Source of the DNA: CAUPWF01 sp964367905
GTDB lineage: Bacteria > Bacillota > Clostridia > Lachnospirales > Lachnospiraceae
Length of the DNA stretch: 36,829 bases
Assembly (NCBI GenBank): GCA_964367905.1
Contig: CAYIZP010000034.1
Location: forward strand, 1 to 36,829
Direction of reading: 5' to 3'
This document shows positions 16,506 through 25,613 of the stretch, in pieces; the first letter of the stretch is position 1; each line of letters opens with the position of its first letter. The position numbers and the translations under genes were made by a program. The notes beneath the pieces are model-generated. The model was given only the letters and a program-made list of their open reading frames with translations, searched no databases and was not told where the DNA came from.

Positions 16506-17334
16506 GATCAAATTCTCTTTCTATATTGTAGCCTGTAGAGTCAGAGTAGTGCCACCATTCTCCAAAATATGGTTCAAATCCATGTTCAATCATGGCGTCC
16601 TCTAACAGCAAAGCATTTGCTGCTGCTTCTTCGGTGTTATCACTATAATCACGGTTTGCATAGGCTGAGAAATCGTCAAAACCAGTTGGCATTTCTATAT
16701 CGGTTCCATCTAGGTTAACGAGGGTGACATCGATGGTGTTTCCCTTGCTGTGAGAGGATCCACCAGTGTTAGGATTCGCAACGAAGGTGGGGTCTGGATA
16801 GGCTTCCCAGAGCACGAATTGAGCAGAAACTGGACGGAAGGCATCCCAGATTTTTAGCAAGTAGCCATCTTCTTTCAAGGCCTCTTGGATATCTATTAGT
16901 TTTTCTACTGTTCCATATCTCAGGTATGCATCGGTAAAGTCATAGATTTTTATCTCAGTGAAATTATCTGTCGTTGCGTATTTCAAATCCACCACAATGT
17001 CTGGAATGTAGTCAGTGACTTTGACAAAAACATGGTCTTCGACAGGATCAGGTGGAGTGAAAGGTTCTTCAACTGGTTCATCTGTTGCTTCCCCCAACGC
17101 TTCTTCGGAGCCAGATGTAGTCTTGTCTTGTGAGTCCATTGGTTCTTCAGAGTCAGAGGTTGACTCGTCAGTGTCAGAGAGCATGGAGTCTGGCGGAGCT
17201 GGGGGATTAGAAGGAGTATCAGAATTCTCTGATACCTCTTCGATCTGCTCTGTTGGAGAAACGGTCTCTTGGTTGCAGCCATGCAGTAACAGAGAAAAAA
17301 CAAATATAGTTATGAGTAAATAATATTTTTTCAC
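16489..17334 (-). CDS. VanX-like D-alanyl-D-alanine dipeptidase lipoprotein
   Basis: Zinc peptidase of the M15D family with a lipoprotein leader ending LLHGC (Cys20). Residues 21-95 are an acidic Ser/Pro-rich spacer. The catalytic domain shows DAFRP (R167), the zinc motif SSHSKGNTID (H195, D202) and EWWH (E259, H262), the SxHxxGxxxD and ExWH pattern of VanX. VanX enzymes cleave D-Ala-D-Ala. An exported form could instead act on peptidoglycan-derived D-Ala peptides outside the cell. The start is GTG 17334, six bases after AAGGAG. It follows a receptor kinase gene by 27 bases on the same strand, so the two form an operon. No vanH or vanA ligase is nearby, so glycopeptide resistance is not implied. 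Confidence 0.85.
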   Translation of the reverse strand: MKKYYLLITIFVFSLLLHGCNQETVSPTEQIEEVSENSDTPSNPPAPPDSMLSDTDESTSDSEEPMDSQDKTTSGSEEALGEATDEPVEEPFTPPDPVEDHVFVKVTDYIPDIVVDLKYATTDNFTEIKIYDFTDAYLRYGTVEKLIDIQEALKEDGYLLKIWDAFRPVSAQFVLWEAYPDPTFVANPNTGGSSHSKGNTIDVTLVNLDGTDIEMPTGFDDFSAYANRDYSDNTEEAAANALLLEDAMIEHGFEPYFGEWWHYSDSTGYNIEREFDPATLD

Positions 17335-17361
17335 ATGATTCTCCTTTTCAAAGGTAAAGTA

Positions 17362-19557
17362 TTAGTAGAATTGTATTCCTGAAATCGCTACATCTTGGTA
17401 TTTGTTTCCAGAATATACGGACTCTATTGTTACAGTAATGGAGCTCGTGAGGGTTCCGCTTGAGAAGAAGACTAATTGTCGATTCATCTCGTCATTGAGA
17501 GGGAAGACTTCACTCGATCCATCCGAGAATGTTACTCGAATTTGTGATGGTCTGGAATTCTTATAATACAGGTCAGATGACTTGTGGTAACCAGCCTCGA
17601 TTGCCATAGAGTGTATATAGTAATCTCCATTAAACGAGAACGAAATACTTTCTCCAACCCCATTTCCAGAGCTGCCTTCTACCCAAGCAGTAGAGGCGTT
17701 GCCGTCTAGCACCCTGTCTGCAGAATGGGTCATATCGTATTCGGATAGCGCAGAACTAGCACTAACACTGGTAACATTAGTCATATTAAATTCAGCTTCA
17801 GACCGCGAGATCGCATCTCGGATATAAGTATTCTCATAGAGGAGAGCTTCTTGCCAAGACGCGTATTCATCTGTTTGTGCTAGGTCAAAGATTTGGCTTG
17901 CTACGGGGACATCGGCATTTTCATAATAATACCAACGCATTAGTTCGTCATTAGAGAGATAAAATTCATGTCTATCACTTCCTACAAAAACAGAAAAAAT
18001 CAATTCTTCTCCCCAATAATAATAGTTGCGTTCATAAGGTACATTACTATAGCCAGAAGGGAGGCTTACGATGAATACACCGTGGTCATCACGGTAGGCA
18101 ACCATCCCATCTTCCAAAGGTACCTCGTAGTATGCGCCGTCTGATATATAGGAGTTGATATGTCCTACATTTTCAATGATTTCTACCATAGCAGCTTCTA
18201 CGATTGGATTTACCTCAGGCTCGGTATCCATTTCTGCTGTCTCCGCATCCATTGCCTCTGATTCCGCATCCATTTTTTCTGGTTCCGCATCGATTTCCTC
18301 AATAGCATCGGATTCGCTAGGGCTTTCTGATGCGACCTCTTCGGCTGCCGCCTCTGGGGTTGAAGGATTTGCGTTTAGGCTAGAGATCGCTAGGGCTAAA
18401 ATAATTACACCAACGATGGAACTAACTGCGATAATTGGTATTTTGTTATTCTTCTTTGGTGCATTGCCATTTGAAGCAGAATTATTTACTGGAGAAGCAT
18501 TTGCAGGAGCCGAAACTTGTGGTGGTGGAGTCTGCGTTGCCGGTGATAGAGTGGTTGGATGAGACTGTGTACTTGAACTCGTCTCGCCATAGAATCCTGC
18601 CAATAAATCATCCATGCTTTGCAAACGATCGGTTTGTTTCACTGCTAATCCACGCATAAGAACCGCTTCTTTTTGTGGGGCTATGGGAAAACCTAATGCA
18701 GATGGAGGTTGTAGCGTATCTTCTATTAGACGCTCACACGCTTCATCGGGAGTGATTCCAGTGATGACCTTATAGATTGTAGCGCACATGGAATAGACAT
18801 CGGTCCAAGGTCCTTGTTGTCCCTTGCTACGATATTGTTCTTCTGGTGCATAGCCCGGTTTCAGCATTACTGATAGGCTTTTATTTCCAGATTCAAGGAA
18901 GCTTCTGGCTGCACCGAAATCTAGAATCTTTAATTCTCCACTTGTACTCATCATGATATTATCTGGGCTGATATCGCGATGAATCACACCAGATTGGTGG
19001 ACAGCAGACATGGAGCGGATTACTGAATTCATCAAAGAAAAGACTTGGTCAGAAGGCATCTTTCCTCCAATAGAAGCACAATAGTTCTTGAACGTTACTC
19101 CTTCGATATACTCCATAACGATGTAGGCTGTGCCATTTTCTTGAAAAAAATCGTTGACGGACACAATACCTGACATGGTTCTGTATTTCGCTAAGTTTCG
19201 GGCTTCCGTTATGAAGCCGTCCTTACCCTTTTGATAGAATTGTAATTTCTCTCCCTGAAAAGGTGTGAGGCAAGTGGTTGTATGGCTTTCACGAGTCACG
19301 AGTCCTGTTGGATAGTATTCCTTGATTGCTACACGAAAATCAAGATTGAGATCAATCCCAAGATATGTGATTCCGAACCCTCCTTCTCCTAATACCTTTC
19401 CAAGCATATATTTTCCAGCAAGTATGCTGCGAGGGGGCAGATGATTCAGTGCAGGAGTGTAATTACTCTCTGCAAATCCGCATATTGGGCAAACGCCATG
19501 ATTCGTAATTCCTTGCATACAATTGATGCACAAATATTCAAGCTCTGATAGTTGCAT
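17362..19557 (-). CDS. Receptor Ser/Thr kinase, zinc ribbon + discoidin-like ectodomain
   Basis: Kinase of 731 residues. In order: a zinc ribbon (C10, C13, C23, C26); a Hanks-type kinase domain about 48-325 with GEGGFG loop, K79, E118, catalytic D195 in HRDISPDN and DFG at 213-215; a Ser/Pro/Asn-rich linker; one membrane helix about 373-393; an acidic repeat spacer; and an extracytoplasmic part. The last 130 residues (THSADRVLDGNASTAWVEG, ISFSF) resemble a discoidin/F5-8C-type or NADase-type glycan-binding fold. The middle outside region (450-600) is unrecognised. A carbohydrate or cell-wall ligand is plausible. It is probably cotranscribed with the VanX-like lipoprotein and divergent from the large kinase/FHA operon. 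Confidence 0.9.
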   Translation of the reverse strand: MQLSELEYLCINCMQGITNHGVCPICGFAESNYTPALNHLPPRSILAGKYMLGKVLGEGGFGITYLGIDLNLDFRVAIKEYYPTGLVTRESHTTTCLTPFQGEKLQFYQKGKDGFITEARNLAKYRTMSGIVSVNDFFQENGTAYIVMEYIEGVTFKNYCASIGGKMPSDQVFSLMNSVIRSMSAVHQSGVIHRDISPDNIMMSTSGELKILDFGAARSFLESGNKSLSVMLKPGYAPEEQYRSKGQQGPWTDVYSMCATIYKVITGITPDEACERLIEDTLQPPSALGFPIAPQKEAVLMRGLAVKQTDRLQSMDDLLAGFYGETSSSTQSHPTTLSPATQTPPPQVSAPANASPVNNSASNGNAPKKNNKIPIIAVSSIVGVIILALAISSLNANPSTPEAAAEEVASESPSESDAIEEIDAEPEKMDAESEAMDAETAEMDTEPEVNPIVEAAMVEIIENVGHINSYISDGAYYEVPLEDGMVAYRDDHGVFIVSLPSGYSNVPYERNYYYWGEELIFSVFVGSDRHEFYLSNDELMRWYYYENADVPVASQIFDLAQTDEYASWQEALLYENTYIRDAISRSEAEFNMTNVTSVSASSALSEYDMTHSADRVLDGNASTAWVEGSSGNGVGESISFSFNGDYYIHSMAIEAGYHKSSDLYYKNSRPSQIRVTFSDGSSEVFPLNDEMNRQLVFFSSGTLTSSITVTIESVYSGNKYQDVAISGIQFY
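18214..18297 (-). repeat. Four 21-bp tandem repeats coding a 7-residue spacer repeat
   Basis: Within the kinase gene, residues 421-448 are four degenerate copies of [EKA][IM]DAE[PST][EA], just outside the membrane. At DNA level each unit contains TCCGCATCCATT or a close variant. The copy number could vary between strains and change stalk length. Confidence 0.8.
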
Positions 19558-19673
19558 ATGTTTCCCCTTTCATTTCATTCATACAATAATTCTATAGCAC
19601 TTCTGGGGCAAATGCAATGAAATATCTTATGAAAAAAGTTTAAGATAATACAACTTAATCATAATCTAGTCGA

Positions 19674-19702
19674 TTTACTTTTCGATAATGAAATCGTATG
19701 AT
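19674..19702 (+). promoter_or_regulatory. Candidate promoter of the kinase/FHA operon
   Basis: TTTACT (19674-19679) and TATGAT (19697-19702) are 17 bases apart, 60 bases before the first gene of the plus-strand operon. An inverted pair CGATTT (19671-19676) and AAATCG (19691-19696) overlaps it and could be an operator. The rest of the 204-base divergent gap shows only AT-rich DNA. Confidence 0.45.
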
Positions 19703-19761
19703 TACAAGAAAGTGAAGAAAATGACTATGCTTTGTATGAGATGTGTAAATAGGAGATTACT

Positions 19762-22092
19762 ATGGAAGATTTATGTTTTCGTTGTTTTAAATTAACTGGA
19801 AAATATGATGTTTGCCCTCATTGTGGGTACATAAGAGGAACACAGAATGAACCCGAATTTATGTTGCAACCAAATACTAGGGTTTGGGGGCGGTACCTGA
19901 TTGGAACGATATTAGGTATTGGCGGATTTGGTGTTACTTATAAGGCGTTTGATCTTCGATTGAACACGATAGTTGCCATTAAAGAATACTTTCCTCAAAA
20001 TTTGGCAACTCGTATACCTGGAGAATCACAGTTAAGAGGATTCTGGGGAAAAGAGGAAGAACATTACAATATAAATAAACAGAAATTTATAGAAGAAGGA
20101 AAGATGCTTGCAAAATTTGCAGGAGATTCTCATATAGTAAATGTACTTGACAATTTCCTAGATAATAACACGGCTTATATTGTTATGGAATATGTGAGTG
20201 GTGTGAATTTAAAAGAATATATCTCAGAGCAAGGCGGAACATTAACAAATAATCAGGTGATTGCAATCAGCATGGAACTCTTACAAGGGATAAAATCTAT
20301 CCATAGCAAAGGAATTATTCATCGAGATATTTCTCCGGATAATATATATATTATGGATAATGAAAAAGTAAAGATTCTTGATTTTGGGTCTGCAAAATTT
20401 GGTGAGAACGAGGAGTGGACACAGAGTGTAGTTGTTAAGAAAGGTTATGCTCCGCCAGAACAGTATCGCAATAATATGAAACAGAGTGAGCAAACAGATC
20501 TATATGCTGTTGGAGCAACGATGTATAAAATGCTTACAGGAATTACCCCAGAAGAGAGTATCGACCGTTGGGAGAAAGATGATCTAATTTCTCCTAGTCT
20601 AGTGAATAATACAGAAGATAAAAAGTTAGATAAAATCATAATGAAAGCAATGGCATTACAACCTTCTCTGAGATTCAAAACAGCGGATGAAATGCTAGCT
20701 TCATTTGCGGATAATAGTCGGTTTGATTCACCAGAGGTTATGTTGAAAAAGAGAAAAAGGGCAAGAATGAGTGCTATGATAGCCTCTATTTCTATACTGC
20801 TAATTCTAGTTGCTATGGGAGCAACGAGGGTAGCAAATGGAGATGGGTTTTTTCCAACATTTATAACGAAAGAAGAGACCTTAGCGGATAAGGAAATTCT
20901 ACCTGATACGATTACAGTATGGGTAAATAGTGGATCTAGATATAGTGAGAGTATAAAAGAATTAAGTGAAACATTTCAGGAGATACATCCAGATTATGAT
21001 ATAGTCATTCATGAGAAAGATTATGAGGAACTGGGAGAGCTAAATCAAGAAAGTGTTGAAAAGCCAGATGTACTCATTGCGAATCAGTATTATTCCCTCG
21101 GGAGTAATGCAGATTTATCGTTGTTAATAAATGGGCTAGATACAGAACAATATTATCAAATAAATGAAATGGATCCAGACGAGACTGAAGTGATAGATAA
21201 AGTGCCGATTGGGTTAGGACTCTCCGTAGTAGCGTTTAGAGAAACGGGAAGCGTAGGATCTTATAAGAGTGTTGAGCAAAGTGGATTGAATGAAATTTTG
21301 ATTAATGAACCAGGTGCAATTACTTCAATGGAAGAGTTTTGGAACTTGAGGGCTATAACAAGTAATGAATTAGAGTTAAGGGAATATAACTCGATTTTTC
21401 AAGTATATCTACCAGGATTTAAGAATCCCGAAACTGACGAGCGAGATTTAGAGACTTATCGAGAAGATTTAAAGTTGATATATGAGATGGATCTTCGAAT
21501 CTTTGCATTTGAATATCAGAATGACCTACTTCGAGACGGTGACGATGCTGCAGACAAAGTGTTATTAGACTATTTAGGGGGATTTTATCCGTATGCTGAA
21601 TTGGAGATAGTAAGCACATATAAGGTGTTGAGTGATTTAGAATATAATTCATATCTGCTTCTGCCAATTATTAAAACATCGGAACAAGAAATAAATCAGG
21701 CAAACTATTCTAATATACATGCAACAGTCTCTAAGGAAATAACAGAAAACAAACAGTGGGTAGCGATGGAGTTTATACATTACTTACTCAGTGATTCTGC
21801 ACAGGCAGAATTATGCGTAAAGGATATGGCAGCATTACCTGTGAATAAAGAAGTTATGAATACGTTAGTAGAGCGAAAGCCTCAGATAGAAAATCTAGTT
21901 AATTATATGGACATGGAACAGGGAGAGATTTCTGAGGGTATTAATATTGTAGATGCATTAGCAATGGAATCATATGTTGGGCATTTGTTAAACATGGGGG
22001 AGATAGGGGCTGTTTTTTCTTCAGCGGAACTCAATGTGGATTATCCAGAACAAGTTATAATGCAATTCGAAACTTTTGATTATTCTTATTGA
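19762..22092 (+). CDS. Receptor Ser/Thr kinase, zinc ribbon + solute-binding-protein-like ectodomain
   Basis: Kinase of 776 residues. Zinc ribbon C5, C8, C18, C21; kinase domain about 44-315 with IGGFG loop, K74, catalytic D189 in HRDISPDN and DFG 207-209; activation segment EWTQSVVVKKGYAPPEQY; basic KKRKRAR stop-transfer; one membrane helix 337-356; then about 400 extracytoplasmic residues. The outer part starts PDTITVWVNSG and has a late segment NKQWVAMEFIHYLLSDSAQAEL, the pattern of family-1 extracellular solute-binding proteins of sugar ABC importers. It is therefore probably a sugar- or peptide-sensing receptor, with the binding protein built in rather than borrowed. It is the first gene of the operon, and a colinear paralogue lies at 31337-33595. 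AGGAGA precedes the ATG. Confidence 0.9.
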   Translation: MEDLCFRCFKLTGKYDVCPHCGYIRGTQNEPEFMLQPNTRVWGRYLIGTILGIGGFGVTYKAFDLRLNTIVAIKEYFPQNLATRIPGESQLRGFWGKEEEHYNINKQKFIEEGKMLAKFAGDSHIVNVLDNFLDNNTAYIVMEYVSGVNLKEYISEQGGTLTNNQVIAISMELLQGIKSIHSKGIIHRDISPDNIYIMDNEKVKILDFGSAKFGENEEWTQSVVVKKGYAPPEQYRNNMKQSEQTDLYAVGATMYKMLTGITPEESIDRWEKDDLISPSLVNNTEDKKLDKIIMKAMALQPSLRFKTADEMLASFADNSRFDSPEVMLKKRKRARMSAMIASISILLILVAMGATRVANGDGFFPTFITKEETLADKEILPDTITVWVNSGSRYSESIKELSETFQEIHPDYDIVIHEKDYEELGELNQESVEKPDVLIANQYYSLGSNADLSLLINGLDTEQYYQINEMDPDETEVIDKVPIGLGLSVVAFRETGSVGSYKSVEQSGLNEILINEPGAITSMEEFWNLRAITSNELELREYNSIFQVYLPGFKNPETDERDLETYREDLKLIYEMDLRIFAFEYQNDLLRDGDDAADKVLLDYLGGFYPYAELEIVSTYKVLSDLEYNSYLLLPIIKTSEQEINQANYSNIHATVSKEITENKQWVAMEFIHYLLSDSAQAELCVKDMAALPVNKEVMNTLVERKPQIENLVNYMDMEQGEISEGINIVDALAMESYVGHLLNMGEIGAVFSSAELNVDYPEQVIMQFETFDYSY

Positions 22093-22109
22093 AAAAGGGA
22101 GGCGTAATT

Positions 22110-24161
22110 ATGTTAAATCGGTGTATGAGTTGTATGGCTGAAATGAAGGTGGATGAGGTAAGATGCCCAATCTGTGGAGCAGAAAAAGGGCAAGGGAAAA
22201 AAGAGGTTTATCATCTATCGCCAGAAACAATTTTAGAGGGGCGATATATTGTTGGAAAAGTACTGGGTTATGGGGGATTTGGTATTACCTACATAGGTTT
22301 TGATGCACAGTTAGAGCGCATTGTAGCGATTAAGGAGTATTTTCCGACAACATTTGCTACACGGCGACAGGAAGAGACACATTTATCCATATATAATACA
22401 CAAGATGCAGAAGGACAGTTTAAAGCAGGGCTAAAGAGTTTTTTAGAAGAAGCTCAGACGTTAGCGCAGTTCAATGGAGTGGAAGGTATTGTAGATATAT
22501 ATGACACCTTCGTAAGTAATAATACAGCCTATATCATTATGGAATATTTAAAGGGAAATGATGCCAAATGGATTTTGAATAATCAGGGAGCATTTGATTA
22601 TGAATTTGCAAAGAATATCATAGTTTCTATTTGTGACACCTTAAGTGTGGTTCACAAAAAAAATATCATTCACAGGGATATCTCGCCAGATAATATATAT
22701 TTGACAGATGATGGCAGAATCAAGTTATTGGATTTTGGAGCTGCAAGATATGAAAGTGCATTTAATTCTAAAAGTCTATCTGTAGTTCTAAAGTCAGGAT
22801 TTGCACCTGAGGAGCAATATCGCTCGAAAGGGGATCAAGGGTCATGGTCGGACGTATATGCCCTAGCAGCTACTTTTTATAAGATGTTAACAGGTCAAAC
22901 TCCACCAGATAGTATGGATAGAGCGATTAAAGACGAATTAATTGAACCTTCGAAACTAGGGATTGAATTACCAGAGAATATAGAAAATGCGATATTAAAT
23001 GCATTGAATGTAAAAAAATCAGACCGTATCCAAACAACAGAAGCGTTTAAAGAGGCTCTGCTAGCGAATAATGTACAAAGAGTTGTAGTAAAGCAAAAAA
23101 CTGAAAAAACAGGGGTACCATTGGTAGCCAAAATTATTATGGGTATAGGAGGAGGCGTTCTACTGGCATTAGGAGTTTTCGCAGTAACAGGAGGACTCGA
23201 AATGGAGGGAGAGCAATTAGAAGATACCTTCGGTACCGTAGAAGAAGTTTTATCCGAAGATTTACCTGTTGAATTTGCAGATGAATCAATGGAAGGATTG
23301 ATATTCGAAGCGTTGAATAAAAGTGTCCAGTCTGAAGAGGTGTATGCGAGTGATTTAGAGTCGCTGACAGAACTAACCTTTGGATATGATCATAGTACAT
23401 CAATTACAAGTCTAGATGACTTAAAACATTTGGTGAATTTACAGAAGATAATAATAACTCCGGACTTACCAGTCGATATAGACTTAAGTCCACTAGCAGA
23501 GGTTGATTCTCTTAGAACCTTGGAGTTTAATGGTTTTGACTACTCAGCAGGGGTATATGATTTCTCAAAATTAAGCGAGGCAACACAAATCGAAACTTTA
23601 ATCTTAGACCATGCATTATTTTACTTTGATGAAATCTCAAAGATTCAAGGAATAAAGCATTTGGAGATATATAACGAAATATGGGCGCATGAATTTACCT
23701 TTGCGAACTTCGATGCCATTGCTACAATGACGAATCTAGAGAGTATTAAGTGGCATGATGTTGCAGATATGTCAACATCATTTTATCCAACGGAACATAT
23801 GCCGATAGAAAGAACGTTGGAATTAACATTGGAATCTGGGGCAGAGACAGGTTATTATATGGGGATAAATCCGAACATAAGCTTAGCGCCTCTTGCAACC
23901 ATGGAGAATCTAAAAACTCTTGAGTTTGTGGGTTGCGGAGGACTTGATATTTCAACCCTAGGAGCTGCTACCAATATCACAGAGCTCACATTCAACAATG
24001 GAATTATTACAAATTTTGGATTTGTGAATGACATGACAAATTTAACAAAATTAACGGTTGAGAACAATGTTTGGACGGATCAAGGTGTAGCTGATTTAGA
24101 CAATGTACAATCAACTAGAACAGATGTAGAAATATCAACAGGAACAATGATAACAAATTAA
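22110..24161 (+). CDS. Receptor Ser/Thr kinase, zinc ribbon + leucine-rich-repeat ectodomain
   Basis: Kinase of 683 residues. Zinc ribbon C5, C8, C19, C22; kinase domain about 46-320 with YGGFG loop, K75, D190 in HRDISPDN and DFG 208-210; activation segment KSLSVVLKSGFAPEEQY; one membrane helix about 340-361; and an outer region whose repeated LxxLxxL-type strands (LTELTFG, LRTLEFNGF, LKTLEFVGC, ITELTFNNG, LTKLTVENN) form an irregular leucine-rich-repeat domain, probably a protein- or glycan-binding sensor. The start is ATG 22110, with GGGAGG seven bases upstream. The open frame reaches back to TTG 22089, overlapping the previous stop, but that start is less likely. A paralogue lies at 33626-35344. 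Confidence 0.9.
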   Translation: MLNRCMSCMAEMKVDEVRCPICGAEKGQGKKEVYHLSPETILEGRYIVGKVLGYGGFGITYIGFDAQLERIVAIKEYFPTTFATRRQEETHLSIYNTQDAEGQFKAGLKSFLEEAQTLAQFNGVEGIVDIYDTFVSNNTAYIIMEYLKGNDAKWILNNQGAFDYEFAKNIIVSICDTLSVVHKKNIIHRDISPDNIYLTDDGRIKLLDFGAARYESAFNSKSLSVVLKSGFAPEEQYRSKGDQGSWSDVYALAATFYKMLTGQTPPDSMDRAIKDELIEPSKLGIELPENIENAILNALNVKKSDRIQTTEAFKEALLANNVQRVVVKQKTEKTGVPLVAKIIMGIGGGVLLALGVFAVTGGLEMEGEQLEDTFGTVEEVLSEDLPVEFADESMEGLIFEALNKSVQSEEVYASDLESLTELTFGYDHSTSITSLDDLKHLVNLQKIIITPDLPVDIDLSPLAEVDSLRTLEFNGFDYSAGVYDFSKLSEATQIETLILDHALFYFDEISKIQGIKHLEIYNEIWAHEFTFANFDAIATMTNLESIKWHDVADMSTSFYPTEHMPIERTLELTLESGAETGYYMGINPNISLAPLATMENLKTLEFVGCGGLDISTLGAATNITELTFNNGIITNFGFVNDMTNLTKLTVENNVWTDQGVADLDNVQSTRTDVEISTGTMITN

Positions 24162-24179
24162 GGACAATGGAGGGAGTAT

Positions 24180-25613
24180 ATGACTGATTTTTGCCACAAT
24201 TGTTTTGCACCAGGATTTCACGGTGAATGTGGAGTATGTGGTTACAAGGCTCTCTCTGACGCTGGTGTATCGATTGTATTAGAGCCAGGAACTACGTTAA
24301 ATGGACAGTATCTGTTAGGGCGATTACTCGGTGCAGGGGGATTCGGAGTCACCTATCTTGCAAAAGATACGAAGGGCGGTGGCAAGGTTGCAATTAAGGA
24401 GTATATGCCGGCAACCTTTGCTGTGCGAACAAGGGATGGGAAAACGATTATTCCTTCAGGAGGAGATAGCAAAGGGTTGTTTGCTCATGGATTAGAGGTA
24501 TTCAATCGAGAGGCAAAGACTTTGAAGCTGTTTGCAGGAGCCAATAACATTGTGCAAGTCATGGATGCGTTTGATGAAAATGGAACTTCGTATTTTGTTA
24601 TGGAATTTCTAGATGGGATTACCTTGGGTGGGCTGCTTCGGGCAGCAGGAGGCAGATTGGCAGTCGATACGGCGACAGAGATTGTTCGATTGACCGCCAC
24701 TGCATTAACCTCGGTGCATGCGCAAGGAATGCTACATAGAGATGTGAGTCCCGAGAATATCATTATCACGAAGCAAGGTCAGGTGAAGTTGATTGATTTC
24801 GGTGCTACACGCTACTTCGTAAGCGAGAAGAGTAGGAGTTTATCCGTGGTGCTTAAGGCAGGATTCGCGCCCCCAGAACAGTACTCTAGCAAAGGGAATC
24901 AAGGGCCATGGACAGATATCTATGCATTATGTGCGACGTTCTATAATGTGATTACAGGAAATCGGCTGCCAGACGCCCCAGATAGATTGAATGATCCACA
25001 GATAGAGAACTTAAGAACTTATGGCGTTTCGGTAGAAATGGCGGACGCAGTGCAGGCAGGGCTGGAGTTGGATTATAGGAAACGGACACAGTCTATGGAT
25101 GTATTTCTGGGGAGTATGCAGGGAGACTGCTTGTCACAACCGTCCCCACAACCAGTATCGCAACCCAAACGCGAGAAACCAGTACAACAGAAACCAGTAC
25201 AACATGAACCACAACTGAAACCTAAGCAATATGAGCCGCAGAAGAATCCGCTGCAAAATAATGTGCAGCAGAGAAATAGGTTACAGGTGCAGGTTCAAGG
25301 AACACCGTATGTGAGGTTGGTACAAAGCAGAGACGGAACGGATCAGTGGATCTTGCCCAAGAATGTTCCCATGAGGATTGGGAGGTCGTCAGAGCAGTGT
25401 AATATTGTAATCGACCATAAAAGTATTAGTAGAGTTCATTGTGAGTTGAGCTTCGATGAGAAGCTGGGGAGTTTTTTTCTTCGAGATTTATCGTCTAATG
25501 GAATCTATGTTGGTAGCATAAGGTTAGAACGGGATAGAATCTATCAGGTGCAGCCTGGAGAGAGTTTTAGTATTGCAGCACAAGATTGTACTTTGGAGGT
25601 GGGACTATGCTAG
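24180..25613 (+). CDS. Soluble Ser/Thr kinase with zinc ribbon and C-terminal FHA domain
   Basis: Cytoplasmic kinase of 477 residues, with no membrane helix. Zinc ribbon C5, C8, C17, C20; kinase domain about 44-312 with AGGFG loop, K73, D188 in HRDVSPEN and DFG 206-208; a Pro/Gln/Lys-rich linker 318-370 with several PVQ/EPQ repeats; and an FHA domain about 378-475 with G401-R402, SRVH 417-420 and SSNG 438-441. FHA domains bind phosphothreonine, so this kinase could dock on proteins phosphorylated by the membrane kinases or on itself. Its stop overlaps the start of the phosphatase gene by seven bases, which implies translational coupling of kinase and phosphatase. Confidence 0.92.
   Translation: MTDFCHNCFAPGFHGECGVCGYKALSDAGVSIVLEPGTTLNGQYLLGRLLGAGGFGVTYLAKDTKGGGKVAIKEYMPATFAVRTRDGKTIIPSGGDSKGLFAHGLEVFNREAKTLKLFAGANNIVQVMDAFDENGTSYFVMEFLDGITLGGLLRAAGGRLAVDTATEIVRLTATALTSVHAQGMLHRDVSPENIIITKQGQVKLIDFGATRYFVSEKSRSLSVVLKAGFAPPEQYSSKGNQGPWTDIYALCATFYNVITGNRLPDAPDRLNDPQIENLRTYGVSVEMADAVQAGLELDYRKRTQSMDVFLGSMQGDCLSQPSPQPVSQPKREKPVQQKPVQHEPQLKPKQYEPQKNPLQNNVQQRNRLQVQVQGTPYVRLVQSRDGTDQWILPKNVPMRIGRSSEQCNIVIDHKSISRVHCELSFDEKLGSFFLRDLSSNGIYVGSIRLERDRIYQVQPGESFSIAAQDCTLEVGLC

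Noticed and set aside
17015..17323. Open frame opposite the VanX-like gene, rich in Ser and Gly
   Set aside because: It is the antisense image of the acidic low-complexity spacer, with no ribosome binding site and no recognisable domain.
16489..17334. Vancomycin resistance cluster
   Set aside because: Only a VanX-like lipoprotein is present, with no VanH, VanA-type ligase or VanRS beside it, and the leader places the enzyme outside the cell.
19558..19661. Promoter for the minus-strand discoidin kinase gene
   Set aside because: TTGCAT and TATAGA occur in the right order but only 15 bases apart, which is too weak to list as a feature.
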